Below, in pieces: positions 21,738-22,052 of a DNA stretch of 22,052 bases (its first letter is position 1; each line of letters begins with the position of its first letter). The notes under the pieces were generated by a model that worked only from the letters and a program-made list of their open reading frames with translations, made no database searches and was not told the DNA's origin. Position numbers and translations under genes: made by a program. Source of the stretch: an uncultured Ignavibacteria bacterium (GTDB lineage: Bacteria; Bacteroidota; Ignavibacteria; Tepidaquicellales; Tepidaquicellaceae); the NCBI GenBank assembly GCA_937924675.1, contig CALEVL010000341.1, positions 1 to 22,052 of the forward strand, read 5' to 3'.

Positions 21738-21768
21738 CCATGGGAATCCACCCCTTTGAGGAAAGTTT
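21738..21768. repeat. 31-base dispersed repeat, copy 2
   Basis: Matches 17101-17131 in 29 of 31 positions, same orientation. The two REP-like hairpins that follow copy 1 are absent here. Confidence 0.8.
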
Positions 21769-21813
21769 ACAGGGGCTGTCCTAAGTGAATCACCGCACAA
21801 ATTGCAAACTATT

Positions 21814-21865
21814 GGGAACACCGAACAACGGCGAAACTTCTGTGTACACCGAACAACAGCAAACC
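21814..21865 (+). repeat. Dispersed repeat copies B and C
   Basis: ACACCGAACAACGGCGAAAC at 21818-21837 recurs at 21846-21864 with one substitution and one missing base, a spacing of 28 bases. The first of these, extended to 21814-21842, is the inverted partner of copy A at 21348-21376. Confidence 0.6.
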
Positions 21866-22052
21866 AGGCATAATAACATTTCAAACCGATTGGTATAGAT
21901 GGTGAAGGTAAAGAATAGTATCATTTATCCGTTGCCTGTTCTAAGGTGAATAATATATGTGAAGATGCTAAATTAGCAGAGCAAGGAATATTAACAAGTA
22001 ATAATTCTGGAGTATTCATCGATGCCGTTGCAAAGCACAGATTCTGAAAAGA

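Larger units (their letters stand above)
21350..22052. other. Gene-poor repeat mosaic at the right end of the window
   Basis: No supported gene is seen from the propeller stop (21047) to the window end. From about 21350 on, the DNA is a patchwork of short direct and inverted repeats listed separately, joined to the left by the transposase fragment. This looks like a decayed mobile-element or repeat graveyard. The last 150 bases show no repeats or genes I can support. Confidence 0.6.

Noticed and set aside
21927..22052. About 41-codon open frame near the right edge
   Set aside because: It has no start codon with support, no known motif, and lies in repeat-rich decayed DNA.

Overview
The window looks like chromosomal DNA from a bacterium of the Ignavibacteria/Chlorobi/Bacteroidetes group. 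The clues are moderately AT-rich genes with few Shine-Dalgarno sequences, Wzi-like outer-membrane barrels, a beta-propeller secreted protein with an EF-hand-rich (dockerin-like) C-terminus of a kind I associate with Ignavibacteria, a short primary sigma factor without region 1.1, and possible TAnnTTTG-type promoters. This placement comes from protein style, not from a database search.

Layout. (1) 1-4905, plus strand: two adjacent heptanucleotide arrays, then a tight run of a Wzi-like barrel, a SAM methyltransferase, the diadenylate cyclase cdaA, the protein-repair methyltransferase pcm and, after a short gap with a third heptamer array, an IMPACT/YigZ-family protein. (2) 4895-6893, minus strand: a patatin-like lipase and a PflX-like radical SAM protein with overlapping reading frames, converging on yigZ. 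(3) 7027-8748: a second Wzi-like barrel, paralogous to the first. (4) 8934-15493: the translation block rpsL-rpsG-fusA-[tRNA-Ile(UAU)]-tuf-rpsJ-rplC-rplD-rplW. (5) 15527-17015: where rplB and the rest of the S10/spc operon would be expected there is a 61-codon ORF holding a terminator-like hairpin, a PIN-domain nuclease gene and the primary sigma factor gene, each overlapping the next by ATGA. A strong terminator follows. (6) 17101-17202: palindromic REP-like DNA. (7) 17310-18800, minus: a long helical protein of unknown function. (8) 19137-21047: a secreted eight-repeat beta-propeller protein with a dockerin-like tail and a downstream hairpin. (9) 21048-22052: no intact gene. It holds a decayed IS256/Mutator-type transposase fragment and a mosaic of short direct and inverted repeats, one of them shared with region 6.

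Most of the window is housekeeping. The parts that most deserve a second look are the broken S10 operon with the PIN gene translationally coupled to the primary sigma factor gene and a possible attenuator in front of it; the tRNA-Ile with a genuine UAU anticodon between fusA and tuf; the EF-Tu with extra segments in its G domain; TTG starts on rpsL, rpsJ and yigZ; and the repeat mosaic at the right end.
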